64,000 nucleotides of DNA, from positions 620,001 through 684,000 of the forward strand of contig CM074763.1 in assembly GCA_037355855.1 (NCBI GenBank). Direction: 5' to 3'. Below the pieces are notes generated by a model. It searched no databases. It was not told the DNA's origin and was given only the letters and a program-made list of their open reading frames with translations. Below, piece after piece: positions 44,903 to 56,976 of this stretch. Every line of letters begins with the position of its first letter. Position 1 is the stretch's first letter. The DNA is from Pseudo-nitzschia pungens (lineage: Eukaryota; Bacillariophyta; Bacillariophyceae; Bacillariales; Bacillariaceae). The position numbers and the translations under genes were made by a program.

Positions 44903-45940
44903 TCATTCCCGCTCCGACCTCACGGGAATCTTCTTGTGGTTCCTCGGCAGTCTCCGATCGGCACGCTGGTACAGAGACAACTGCTCCAGCGCTTCGCGCA
45001 CGGGAACTCCGTGCGACGATTCGCCACCGCCACTGCTGCTGCTGCTGCAAGAGTTTTCTTCCCCAATCTTTGCCATGCCCTCGCATCCCCCGCGTTCCGG
45101 CGTCCATGCCGGCAGATCGCTACTGTCGTTGCTGCTGTTCCCGCCGTTGCTGTCTCCCCCACTGTCCACCGCGCGGACTTCGTCGTTCCAGCGCTGTTCG
45201 CTCTCCAGTATGTTGGACCAGAACGGGTACGTGGAGCACTGGATGGGCCGGACGTCGTAGATCCCGCACCGGTTGGTCTCCCGGTCCAAAAAGACGCAGG
45301 CCGGGGGACGGGGTTCACCACTACCTCCACCACTGCTACCACCGGCGTCACCGTCCTCCGGAGCCGGGGTGTTGCGCAGGAGGATCCACGGGACGTCCCC
45401 GTCGCCGGAGGAGAACGCCCTGGTGGTCCCCGTCGATTCCAGCCGAAACTCGGCGTACTCCTCGACAAACTCGGGGGTCGTCGTGCCGAGGTGGGCGGCG
45501 GCGGCAGACACCTCCTCGGGAGACATGTAGACGTTGCCGGTGGTCTTGCAACAGTTCCCGCATCCGGTGCAGTCAAAGGGGAGCGTCGCTTGTTGCTGCG
45601 GCTGCTGCTGTTGCTGCGGCTGCTGTTTCAGCGCATCGAGCCACGTCGATTCGTGCCGGGCGCTGTCGAATTCCTTGCGGTAGAGACTCCGCTGCAGGAG
45701 CTCGAGCTCGGAGAGTCCCTCGTCCGCGGCAACCGCGTCGACGTCCGGGTTCGATGCGGTCCCGACAAACAGGGACGTCCGACTCCGGGACGGAACCGCG
45801 ATCGACGATCGAAAGGCGGACGCCCCTCCCCCGGTGTCGGACCCGAGGAGGAGGGCGAGGAGCGTTGTCGCACCGAACGCGCGACGGAACCTACCGGTGC
45901 CGGTGTTCCGGCTTAAGGGGGAGGAGCTCGGGGTTTCCAT
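44903..45940 (-). CDS. Plastid YkgJ-type cysteine-cluster (Fe-S) protein
   Basis: An intact 345-residue single-exon protein. The N-terminus is Arg/Ser-rich with a hydrophobic segment ending GGASAFRSS, a textbook ASAF plastid-import motif. A Gln-rich linker (about residues 100-120) precedes the family signature: FDCTGCGNCCKTTGNVYMSP, then CVFLDRETNRCGIYDVRPIQ followed by CSTYPFW. This CxxCxxCC...C arrangement defines the YkgJ (zinc/iron-chelating) family. The C-terminal cysteine (ERGGCEGM) is also family-typical. The molecular role is not established for the family. A Gly/Ser-rich insertion lies between the cysteine clusters. Confidence 0.8.
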   Translation of the reverse strand: METPSSSPLSRNTGTGRFRRAFGATTLLALLLGSDTGGGASAFRSSIAVPSRSRTSLFVGTASNPDVDAVAADEGLSELELLQRSLYRKEFDSARHESTWLDALKQQPQQQQQPQQQATLPFDCTGCGNCCKTTGNVYMSPEEVSAAAAHLGTTTPEFVEEYAEFRLESTGTTRAFSSGDGDVPWILLRNTPAPEDGDAGGSSGGGSGEPRPPACVFLDRETNRCGIYDVRPIQCSTYPFWSNILESEQRWNDEVRAVDSGGDSNGGNSSNDSSDLPAWTPERGGCEGMAKIGEENSCSSSSSGGGESSHGVPVREALEQLSLYQRADRRLPRNHKKIPVRSERE

Positions 45941-46706
45941 GGATGGCGCTTTCCGAGGCGGGTCGAGTCGATGCGATTTGCGAATTCGTTCGTTTTTGTT
46001 TGGTGGACCGACTCACTCACTCTGTTGTTGGGCATTTCGATTGTCGGACGGAGCGTTCCTCCGAAATTGCGATTCGGGATGCCGCATCAGCCCGATGATG
46101 GATGATGGAACGATGATTGTTGATTTTGAACGACTACGTGGTTTCACGGTGAAAGAATAATCTTACGTCTCGGAACAACATCGGTAGCCGTGGTATGCAT
46201 CCCACCCCAAACCCACTGCCCGTCGTGGCGCGCTCGAATGTGGAAGTAATTACGACGATTTACATACCTTTCCCGGACGCCAGCCCGCACTGTTGCATAG
46301 TAATTGATCGCCTGCACAACCCCGTTTCAGAAATGGAGAAAAGATGATCGAATTTGCGTACGTTTGTGTATCGATTGTACGAAAAAGGCCGGGATAGGGT
46401 TTTGGACCGAAAGGCATACGTAATACGTAATCAAACTTACTTTTCCTTCCAAAAGTTTCAGATTTTCGAACGAATCTCGAATTAGTCCGTCCTTTGTAAG
46501 GGAACAGAGGAAGTTCCGTTTTTCACAGCATCGTAATCGTAAGGTTAACCTTACTCATCATCATCATTCTTGTCCTTTATCGGATTCTTTGCTCGTGACA
46601 ACAAAGGGGTAAGTTAATTACGTACCGGTATGTTGCATCGAACTTCCCATAAATCACATCTCGGGGAGCAAGACGCACCGTCTACGATACAAGTACAACT
46701 TGAAGC
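45941..46706. other. Divergent promoter region
   Basis: Lies between the YkgJ-like gene and the 46707 gene. It contains the palindrome GTAAGGTTAACCTTAC at 46539-46554, about 150 bp upstream of the next start codon. No gene was recognised. Confidence 0.55.
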
Positions 46707-47834
46707 ATGGGACAGAGCGCATCGAAGGGACTGAGCAAGGCGGCGGAGGCAGCCGCCAAGCGGGCACCGTCTTCCCAACTGAAGCGTCCCCCGCTTCCCA
46801 GCCGCACACCGTCCGCATCTGCATCCGCATCTCCATCGGCGACCGCATCTGCTACCCCCGAACCCACGCACGACAATCCGGCGAGTTTTCTCCGCGGGGA
46901 GGGAGTCGGTGCCCACGACATTCGGGACCGGGGCCAGGAAATGTACCTTCAGCACGTGCGGCAACAGCAGCAACAGCAGCAACAACAGCAACAGCAATCT
47001 CCTGCCTCGAGCCAGCCACCCAGTGGCGGCGATGCACCTCCCCCTTTCAATACGGAAATGCCGGCCGATCTTCTCAAATTCATCACCGACGTGGGCCCCG
47101 CAAAGCAGACCGTCGACCGGGAGTTCACAACGACACGCCTCTTGAAGGAAGAAAACGCTGCGGAACTGAGCAAGGCGGAGAGCACCCGCACGACGAGACG
47201 GGAACGCATGCGAATGCCCCTCATGCAGGGACAGGACGATTTTACCACCGAAAAGAATACGAATTTTTCCGCCGTCACTCCCGCCTCGGCACAGGACACC
47301 GACGAGCACGACTTTGGGCTGTCCAACCTCCAGCTGTACGATTTAGTGGGTCGGCAACCAACGGACGCGGGCAGCCTGGACGCCTTTCACAAAAAGATCA
47401 CGACGGAGTTGGAGGCCGCAACGGACGGTGCGCCCTCTTCATCCCGGTCGTCCAAAGCCGAACGGGCCAAGCCGAAGGAACTCGCGCTTCTGTCGCAGGC
47501 GGCCGAGGTCCTGGAGGTGCCCACGCTGCGCATGAACGCCGACGGGGACATTCTCGGGCTTTACGGCAGGGACGTTCCCGGACCCGAAATGGCCTCCATC
47601 AATACGATACCGGAAGACAAGGTGATACTGGTGCTAAAGGATTTGTTCCTGCACGGGATCCTCCACCGATCGAGCGACCGACAAACTCGAGGAGCGCCGG
47701 AAGGAACGAAAGACGATATAGCACGGAACGGAGCAGAATGCAACGCAATGCAACGATTGGACTCGATCGGGATCGATCGAGATGCAATCGAGTACGAAGC
47801 ACCCAGAAAGCAACGGAAGGCGCGCGTAAAGTAA
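46707..47834 (+). CDS. Probably N-myristoylated protein, unknown
   Basis: The start MGQSASKGLSKAAEAAAKR is a strong N-myristoylation signal (Gly2, Ser6, Lys7), so the protein should sit on a membrane. A Ser/Ala/Pro-rich stretch, a poly-Gln run (about residues 86-97) and PADLLKFITDVGPAKQTVDR follow. RRERMRMPLMQ and YDLVGRQPTDAGSLDAFHKK are likely ordered parts. The C-terminal 50 residues (from about SDRQTRGAP) are lower quality and could be read-through past an unrecognised splice site. The frame is otherwise intact. No family name can be given. Confidence 0.65.
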   Translation: MGQSASKGLSKAAEAAAKRAPSSQLKRPPLPSRTPSASASASPSATASATPEPTHDNPASFLRGEGVGAHDIRDRGQEMYLQHVRQQQQQQQQQQQQSPASSQPPSGGDAPPPFNTEMPADLLKFITDVGPAKQTVDREFTTTRLLKEENAAELSKAESTRTTRRERMRMPLMQGQDDFTTEKNTNFSAVTPASAQDTDEHDFGLSNLQLYDLVGRQPTDAGSLDAFHKKITTELEAATDGAPSSSRSSKAERAKPKELALLSQAAEVLEVPTLRMNADGDILGLYGRDVPGPEMASINTIPEDKVILVLKDLFLHGILHRSSDRQTRGAPEGTKDDIARNGAECNAMQRLDSIGIDRDAIEYEAPRKQRKARVK

Positions 47835-48059
47835 CACTCAAAACAATACCATAGATACGAGTGCGTGCAGAGACTATTGCACCGTGCCATAGTCCTTTAT
47901 TTCAGTCCTATTTTTAATAGTTTCATTGCTTTTTGTTATCCCTCGTGTGTACACATATTTCGATGTTTCGAGACTGAGAATACTAATCGGCTATCGTTCT
48001 CCGGTTCGTTTCCTCAAGTCGGGATAGTCGTTTCCATATTGATCTCCCATTAACGTTTA

Positions 48060-51000
48060 CTACACAATGACCTGGGTTCCAAGAAGAGAGAGCAAAAGTC
48101 CCGGGTGCGCATCCAGGAATTTCGTCAGGCTTTCCCTAGGGAACACGAGGACAATGCATCCCTCTTGTTCCGCCGTCAGAGTTGAGGTGTGGTGGATGCG
48201 GCCCTCCCCATCCTTCTCGTGGATCACCATGTTAGACAGCTGCACCTTTTTGGTGGTCTTCTCCTTCTTTTCGCCAAAACCGAAGGACTGGATGCCTCCA
48301 TCGTCGCCCTGCGCCGAGATATCACCGGCCACGGATGCATCTCCGGAGGCCAGCAAACCAGCAACCATCTTGGAAATGTCCCCGAGGAAGTGCCCCCTGC
48401 TGAATACCAAGCCACCGGTGAAGGTGCGACGGTCGTACAGCCGGACCAAGGCCTTGTTCATGAAACGGGCCCTCGATGAGCGGCGTCTCGTCAGTGCGGA
48501 GCGACGATCAAAGTCGTCGCTCATTTCGTTGCTTAGGTTGCCATCGGAGCCTTGGGAGAATTCGTCGTGAGAATCGAGCGAGACGTTCTCGTCTTTTCCC
48601 AAATACTCTGCTCTCTTCAACAACGACTTGCTTAGCTGGTCAAAGTCCTCTTGATCCGCGATAGAATTTCGCGAACTGTTCTTCTTAACGGAACGGCCAA
48701 AAAGGGTCTCGAGGTGAATCTCTTCGTCACTGTCACTGTCGTTCTTCCCATTCCGATCGCCCTTGAAATTCAAAAGAAGCAGTTTGCAGCGGGGAGCTTG
48801 TGAGAGCGAACCATCCATAGAGACAATGATGCTGCTGCTATGACGATTATCACTTGGGATGATCTTGCCACGTACCAGTTCTTCGTCCAATCCAGTCTCG
48901 AAGTCTCTCGAGTTTTTCATCAACCCTTCGAAATTCTGGAGAAAAGGACGAATCAGATACTAGATAGTGAGAAATCACTGTGGATCAATGACGTTGCTAG
49001 AAAATTTGCATGAATATACACTTACGTCAAGCATGCCAGAATTTTCCAGCGACATTGGATGCATGGAATTTCTTCGACGAACCACAAACGCTGCGGTACC
49101 AGCAACCACAAGGTATGCTTTGTCGACAACAGCTCCCTGTCTCCAAAGCCTTTCTCCTGGATTGAATGCCACGGGACCCTCGGCAATACATTCCAGATGC
49201 CTCTTTTGGACCGCCGACAGCTTGCGAAGTGCGGTGTTCATGTCAATGAGATCCAAGATGTTCAACTTTTTCGCTGATTGCCTAAAAAGTCTCTCGGTGG
49301 TAAGAGTCACATTGTCTGGAACGGGTCCCTCGAAATTCGAGTTGAAAGATTTCTGGCGATCCAAATACTTTCGATACAGAGGAGAACCATTTTTGAGGAT
49401 TCGATGGAGACCCTGGAATTCTAAGGTGATCACCTTGACTCCTTCGTTCGACGTGGCAACAATATCATGGGTAGTTGCATTTTCACTATCGCCGCTCAAA
49501 AGTTTCTCTGGCTGCAATGCGATTGGACCTGTCCAGTCTCCGGAGTGCCATACAGCAGCCGAAGCCTTATCTCCCTCGACATGCGTTTCCCCTTCTTCGA
49601 TAGACGATAATTCGGACCTTTTCTTACGCTCAACGCATGTACCTTCCCAGATTACACAAAGATAGTCATTCCGCCGAGATGACGGTACGACAACATCATT
49701 CTTGTTCACGGCTTCAACTCTGGTTGACTCTAACACTTCCATCGTTGATGTGTAAGGTAGACTGATTTGGAAGATAGTCGGTTAGCACTCAAAGAAGAAT
49801 TGTCGATGGAAAAGACTGCACGAATAAAAATTCAACCTACCTTGTAAGAAAAGGAACAGCTTGAAGGAGATTCAACATATACCAAGAGTCAGTGTTTGAG
49901 GTAGGCCTCAGTGAAACAAGGGGAATTGTTGCCTTCTTTGATGAAATAACGATTGAATTGGCTCGATCTAGACTCTGTTTTCCCCGAAGTGGTAAAGGAG
50001 CCGGAGAAAGCCGATCGTCGCTGTCGTCAGAGTTATCCATGTACTCATCACCAGCGATATCAATATTTACTTCGTCCTCTCCAAACCTTACGATACTCTT
50101 TCTATTTTTGTTCACGTTGGCATTCACATATGTAGACACTCCACAACGACCAAAATCATTCGCGCCTTTGAGCGAGTCGTCCAGTCGTAGTGTTCCCTCT
50201 GTGCCCGTGGGTGCTTTTCGCAAGTCAAACTCCTCTGGAATCTTGGCTGCGTGCACAACATACATCCGTTTCTTCACGCGATGTGGGAGCCTGTGAAGTT
50301 CTGCAAATGCAGTGTGTAATGGAGGGACACCAGCTTCGTGCAACAACAAGTCGGCGTTTTGCAACGGCCTGTTTATTAACTCTTCAGCGCGCCCTTTTGA
50401 TATTACACCCTGTCACAAATCAAAATCAAATTGTTCAGAGAACCTCACAAACACCGAAAACTTCGAACCCGTATTTTACCCCGTCGATAAACGTTGGCAA
50501 TGATAACACTTACCTTTGTTTGCAATTTAGAAATCAGAACAGGATCGTGTAGGTGATCCCCAGAAAATATGATCGAGCGACCCCTCCATTCCACCCGGAA
50601 ACCAATACATGGAATCGAGTGAAGTGAATAGAAAAATTTGAAAGTTGCTCCCTGAAACCTCAAATCCTGACCAATTACAGCAGGCTTGTACCGATGACAG
50701 TGCCGCAGTAATGCTGGGTTCAGAGAAGAGAGAGCTGCATATTTTCGTATGAAACTCTTATAAATCGTGGGTGTCGTTATCACAACAACTGGTGAACCCG
50801 TCAAAACTTTCTGAAAAGCTCCAGCGTCGTGGTCAGAGTGGGTGTGAGTAATAATAATCCCAACAATCGTCCGCGGGCGGATTCCCTCTCGTTCTAACGT
50901 GGCGGAAGCGTAAGGCGGGGGATCTATCATTAATCCCCTGCCATTAATCCATAAGACATATCCTGAAACCGAGCCACTTGGGTCAAAGCCATGAGAATTC

Positions 51001-52899
51001 CCCAGAATCGTTACACCAAAAGAAGGAGGATAGAAACTTGGAGGCGATGGTGATATAAGTGAATCTGGTCCAAACTTTGGACCGTCGAATTTATCGTCAT
51101 CAAGCAAATCAAGCAAAGACTTGGCTCCAAACCCCTCCAACCCCATTGACTCCTTGACTTTCATGTTGCCGCTAAATCGAGCTCGACCGATCACTATATT
51201 ATTCTCGTCGATATCGTGAATGATGTATTCGGTTCCGCTTGGCATTTTAAAAATCTCAACTCTAGGAACGCTGCGTTTCTTTTTCTCTTCTTCGGTGGCT
51301 GTTGATGGCCATATTGTGGCGACGTCTCCTACAGAGTCGACATATACAACGATGCGATTCGATTCGATGCGATACATCATGAGCTCCTAAACTTGACTTA
51401 AGAAAAAGCATGTCACATCATGCAAATTTTTGAGATACTTACCAACCCATCGTGCTCTCCCGTAAGACCACTTTGTTTTCGATTTTTCCATTGCATGAAT
51501 GTATCCTTCATCTTTGGGTACTTCCCTGCCCTTAAAATATGTTCCGCCTGCCGCTTCCGTTTCAGCTTGGTCAAATTCTTCGCTTGCTTCATCGTAGTCT
51601 CGCTGTACCAGCTCTTGTACTTCGTCGTCGTTGACAGCATCAAGGTTTGGAGGGACGCCGAGATCCTTATGGCAGAATCCGTCTTCCGGTTGAATAAAAT
51701 GAGTAAACTTTAGCATCATATCAACGTTCAATTCTTTTCCTCCAAAATCTCTGAAATGATAAAGTTCTCTATTGAAATCTGGAATACAATCTTTCGGATA
51801 GTTTGGATCAAAGTCTTGCTCGTCGTACGCTACGGAGTCTTCCCCCATTCTAAACTTTTTAGGTCCGAGAAGCGTTTCTTCAAAGACAAGCCGAATGTTG
51901 TCTTCAGCCTCTTGGGAATCGACAACAAGGGTGCAGTTTTTTTGCCTAATGAAAAAGTTGAAATAGCCCGGAAATTCAAATTCAGCCAAATTTACCCCCA
52001 GGGCTGGTCCCATGTCCCTGCAGAAGCGCTCTACTGGGACAATATATATTTCAGGAACAGGTATACCCAACCGCATGCTGTCTTTGATGGTTTCGGGAGG
52101 AATACCAAACTGCAGAAAAAGATTACCCCACCAACAGCGTTAGTCAATAATCGCATACTTATACAATTTGTATTCCAAACATCCGGGAACGAAAAGAAAA
52201 ATCTACAAACACAAAAAAAATCGCATATATATTAGCTGTCCATCCCATCACCCTTACCTGGACTCTTCCTACGGCTTGTGTCTCAATACTAATACCTCCT
52301 CGCGGTAGCTTCGTTTGTTCCAACAGCGGAATCGAGTCGTATAATCTGCTAATAGTTGTATTTCGGTCTTCTTTACCGGACACCGGAAAAACCATTTCAT
52401 CAACTCGAGGGGACGAAGGGCTGTTTATGTTCGAGATCTTCATTTTCCCCTTCGACTGGGTCTTCCCACCAACATCACCGCCTCTATTTGTTGCTCCTGC
52501 CGCTGTTGTTCTTGTTCTTAATGTCACGGAATCATCCGTTTCAGACCCTTCTTCATCTTCTCCTACCACATTTACTTTCTGTGTTACATTCTTTCGAAAA
52601 AGTGCAGTGCCTCTCAGTCTACCTGGCTTATCGGACGCGCTTCCTATCGTCTCTGATGCAGATTGGACAGACGGGCTAGTCTTGTTTGCTTCTCTACCAG
52701 CTCGCTTACCATTTGCTCGAGTATCGAATCCTTTTCTGTCATTACTCTTCGAAGTTCCTGTAGATTCAGCGTTGGAAGGAACATCTTCAATGCTCTCGAC
52801 AGGATCAGAGATTTCCGTTTTGAATAGGTTTTGTGTATCACCCTCGGGCACAGTCGCCTTTTTCTTCTTCCTACCGAAGAGGCGTTTGAAGTGTTTCAT
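48060..52899 (-). CDS. Metallo-beta-lactamase plus cyclic-nucleotide-binding protein, six exons
   Basis: Exons: 52899-52258, 52109-51447, 51386-50514, 50409-49841, 49761-49026 and 48935-48060, giving 1452 residues in frame. A basic, Ser/Thr-rich N-terminus is followed by FGIPPETIKDSMRLGIPVPE, then a metallo-beta-lactamase fold with GIIITHTHSDHDAGAF (HxHxDH), IIFSGDHLHDP and LLLHEAGVPPLHT. These are the metal-ligand motifs of RNase Z/cyclic-phosphodiesterase-like members. The last third has two cyclic-nucleotide-binding-like segments: NDYLCVIWEGTC...VWHSGDWTGPIAL, and PGERLWRQGAVVDKAYLVVA. The second is split by an acidic insert before GHFLGDISKMVAG. It is plausibly a cNMP-regulated phosphodiesterase; the substrate is unknown. 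Donor 2 is unusual: the GTTGGT donor keeps the frame, whereas the stronger GTAAGT four bases on leaves one extra nucleotide. Confidence 0.85.
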
Positions 52900-54899
52900 T
52901 GTTGAATATCAAACCAAATCTTCAACACACCCAATGTTGGACTAGTCGGAAGAAAGATTTTATAATGCAGAGACTAAAATTGATATTTGTCCATATGCCA
53001 TATGCTGTTAGTCGACGTTCCGACGCAGTTGATACTGCAAAAGCTTGCTGGTATCACACGGCTCTTTATAGGACCAATGCTTGTGAGTCTCTTCAACTTC
53101 TAATAGTAAGGAAACAAAGGCCGTAACACGAGAGATCTATTGTCTCAAACAATTCCTATCTCAAACAGGTTGCCAAGGATAGAGACTTGCAGTAGGAATG
53201 AACGATCACATGTATGATGGCGGTAGGAGAAGCCGCCAAAAATGTACAGTAGTTTTTTAGGCTCCGTTCATCGTAGTACCGGAAACTAAAGTAATCTGTA
53301 ATCTTACTCGTCCTTTGCTAATTACCGGTACCTCTTACTATTGATGATGACCTGCTGTTGCCCGTACGGCACGGTAGAATGATCGGCGAAAACACACTAC
53401 CGGTATTTAGAGTAAACGCACCGCAGTTACTTTGCCCGTTTTGTTCTCCAACATTTTACATATCGCAAAATGGTACTATTCTAGCTCCCCTTCTATTATT
53501 CAAAACAGTAGACTACGGATATCACGCGTACGGAACAGTAAGGCTTACTTGTATTACGTGCAGTCCATGAAGAAACAAAAAGGGCATGCGAAAAGCTTTT
53601 TCCAGAACGTCCCACGCAAACATAAATCTTACTGTTTTTCTGGCATCGGTAAAAAGTAAAATCACCTGGTTTTACAATACAAGCCTTTAGCACTCGCTTC
53701 TGTGCCATAGATACACGTACAATCATCAATGGATCGCACAATCCGTTAAAGAAGAATAGGATTTTAGTTTTTACTGGATTGAGAATAATCGCCTCCTACC
53801 TTCGCAAGACAAGCTTTCTCTCAACCATTATCAGCATGCCAAGACAACGAATAGAAATTGATAAAAATTATATGCATGAATCCTTCGTACAGTTTTGAAA
53901 AATTACTATTTACTTGAGGAATTGACGACTAAGTGTGTCCAGACAAAAGTAATTGTTCACTGTTTGTCGAATACACTGCTCAGGCACTTTCGATACATTG
54001 CCTGGTTGTATACTTCAAAAACACTTATCCAAGAGAAGGAACGTGGTCTACATGAAAAGTCCTACCGGTATTATTATTGTTACTATTATTTCTGAGAGCT
54101 CAAATCAAGCCAGACGTGGAATATTTTTTTCAATTAAGCACTTCTACTCCATAAGATTACCGGTACCGGTAACCTTACGAGAACAAACAACTTGCCATTA
54201 TTTCACTTTTCTGGTCAGTCCTAGTACCGTACAGACTCTCGTCCTCAAACTCGAATACTATAATATGTCCTAGTATTCGGGTACATTATAACTTTGTCAC
54301 TTACTCGCTGCCCAATAATACCAGACTGGTAGTACTAGTAGTAGTATCAGTTGGATTTGCCCGGCATGGCATGAAATGACATGACATAATACAACTACTA
54401 GTACTACTAGCTTTTTGTGTGCTTCTGCTCAGCTAACCAAAGACTGACCATGTACTAACAATGAACTCAATCTAGATAACAGTGCCAAAGAAGCCCAGTC
54501 AAGTTGAAATGCAATGCTGTGGTTCCTTCACGTACTACTAGTAATATATATGATGCAGGATTACATTCACAATTCAAGAACAACCATTTGATGACTTGTT
54601 CAAAGTGCTACTAGTACCTTATGCAATTCAAACACAAGAGCTTCTCCTGTTCTCGAAGGAACAATATCCTTTCCTTCAATCAATTTTTCTTGTACAATGG
54701 TATTGTGTAAGCAATAAGGTATTGCTCTAAAACTTGTCTGTATCGTCCCCAGACAGAAATAGTCAAACGAGAATACAACTGTGACATTCACCCTTGAGGA
54801 AGAGTTTAAAGCCAACAACCAACAACCAACACTGACATGATTGTACATTGGAACTCCTGTGTTTTGCATTTTGCCATCATGCATTGAGGACTCCCGTCA
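52900..54899. other. Intergenic, no gene recognised
   Basis: AT-rich with palindromic TTACCGGTACCGGTAA at 54157-54172 and TACTAGTAGTA simple sequence around 54332-54412 and 54534. Short frames have no family features. Confidence 0.5.
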
Positions 54900-56124
54900 T
54901 CATGCTTTCAGCAGGGTACGAAGCCCTAAAAATACCATAGTGCCACTGAAGCCGTACTTTAGTTGTTGTTCTGGTATAGTGAGACCGAGTTTACCCCCAC
55001 AGTAGGCCCCAGAGAATGCCCCCACTGCTAGAGCAGGTGCTACTCGCATGGCAACCGTGCCCTTGGACATATGCGTCGCGGTTCCAACAATTGCGGTCGG
55101 GACCATTGCTAGTAACGAAAACGACAACAACCGGTGAGAGAATGAATCATGCTTTTTCTCTACGGAACCGGGTTTCGTTCACCCCGAGCGAGTATGCGAT
55201 GAGATTTGCGCTTTCGCTTCACGTACCACACAAACTGGTCCCGAGAGCTTGGTAATGATTCATGTCCGTGAAGAGACTGAGTGCCGGAACTACGATAGCT
55301 CCCCCACCCACCCCAAAAACACCTGCCAAAAATCCGGAGCAGCATCCAATACCTGCCGGGACAACGTACCGTCGCACAAACGAAGTTTCTGCGGCTTTTT
55401 GTGGTTCTTCCTTTGCGGAAAGCAGATACTCCTTTGCCGGAATCGTGGGCGCGATCAAGAGCATGAAAACTCCCAAAGCTGAGGAGTAAGTTTGAGTTTG
55501 GATTGGAATTCGGATTCGGATTCGAATATTCGAATTCGATTACGGATTCAAGAGCAGTGCGTGAGTCGTTGCGTCGAACCTTTCGCGGAATTCGGCTCCC
55601 GACCAAAGGACCAAGCAACCCACGAGTCTCCTTCCCGCCGGCCCCACCATCTCATCGGAATTACCTTTTTTGAGAGAGACCTGGGACAGTTTGGCCGATG
55701 CGTGCGCCCCCATGCGGGCGGTCGCCATCCCGCACGCAGCAATGGCAGCAGCGACCTCGTAATCGACCTGGCCCGAGTAACCGAGCGCCCCCGCCATTCC
55801 CGTCGTTGCGACGGCAAAGAGAGACGTTGCGTGCGCCTGGTGCTGCGTGAGTCCCATCAGGCTCTTCGAGGTCATCATGGGGATCATCAGAAAGCCTCCT
55901 CCCATTCCCGCCAACGAACCGCAGGTCCCCGCGGTAGCGCCGATCGCAAAGGATTTCGCCCAGGTCGTCACCGTCGTCGTTGTCGTCGTCTCTTTCGATG
56001 CGGGCCCGTTCGACCCCGGGGGAGTCCCACCCGAATTCCACCGTTTCCGGGGCGCGCCGATTGTTCCGCGCATCCGGTGGAGGGGTGCCGTTCGCTTCGC
56101 GATGCTGCCTGCGTAAAACGCCAT
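54900..56124 (-). CDS. TauE/SafE-family permease, three exons
   Basis: Exons 56124-55665, 55478-55227 and 55108-54900 (donors GTAATT and GTACGT, acceptors CTCAG and ACTAG) give a 306-residue frame starting MAFYAGSIAKRTAPLHRM. The family hallmark appears twice: GSLAGMGGGFLMIPMMTS in the first half and AGVFGVGGGAIVVPALSLF in the second. This reflects the internal duplication of TauE/SafE (DUF81) transporters. LGTSLCAMVPTAIVGTATHM follows across the last splice. There are about eight TM segments. Members move sulfite, sulfoacetate or other organic anions; the substrate here is unknown. The basic N-terminus could direct it to mitochondria or plastid envelope (inference). Confidence 0.85.
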
Positions 56125-56976
56125 GTCGGATTCTGTGGATGGATGAGATGGGTGTTGTTGTTGCTTCGTTCGCAAAGAAAGCGGAAGTCTCGTTTGGAAA
56201 GTCTTATTCTCGAGTTTCCAGTTGAAGAACTCTGATGGAGAAGGGGCAGCGCCGTTGAGTTTGCGATTCGGTCTCGGATTTCGAAATGTACCTTGCCCAA
56301 TACGAGTAACCCTACCTGTACCCGTTGTGGAGGACGAAGGCAGCCGCAGAATCTTGTGAGTACACGGTAAGTTACCGTATGTGAGTTCAGGTCTGCATTG
56401 AACGGGGTTTTGGGATTACCCGGGTTCCCATATGAGTAACTTACGCTACGTAACCTTACTCTTCGAGGGAAGATCTTTCGGAATTTTCGAAGCATTTTTC
56501 ATTACTATTTTTTCGTATTCTTTTTCTCATGATGGACTCGTAAGGAAGGTATGTACAATACTACTTCACTTCATACCCGCAACATACTAACATACTAACA
56601 TACATCATCACGACATCATAACATTCCCGGATCTCGGTTGATGTTCCGGATGCACGGCCAACCATTTATTTTTCTCGTGGGATGGTCGATCGTTGATTGT
56701 TGATCGTTGATCGCGACACGAGCTTCCTAACCTCATCCGGTGCTACCGCGTCGATTTTTTCAAAGATTTTTCAACAGTCGAAGCAAAAAGTCGTCCTCGA
56801 AGTTACGCATCCTGTCTTGTCTTGTCTTATCGGGAACGCGTTGATTGCGGAAAGATCACTACAGACAGGCATTCCAGAGAAAAGGGTCCGAACCGTTCTC
56901 TGCGAGATATCATTACTATTATTTTTCATCGCGGCGTTTCAACGAACCAAGAACGCATTAGTTTCGAAACGAAATC
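56125..56976. other. Divergent promoter region
   Basis: Lies between the permease and RPA49 genes. It is rich in GTAAC/GTTAC and CGAGTAA words (about 56300-56465), has CATACTAA and TCTTGTCTTG short repeats, and shows no gene. Confidence 0.5.
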
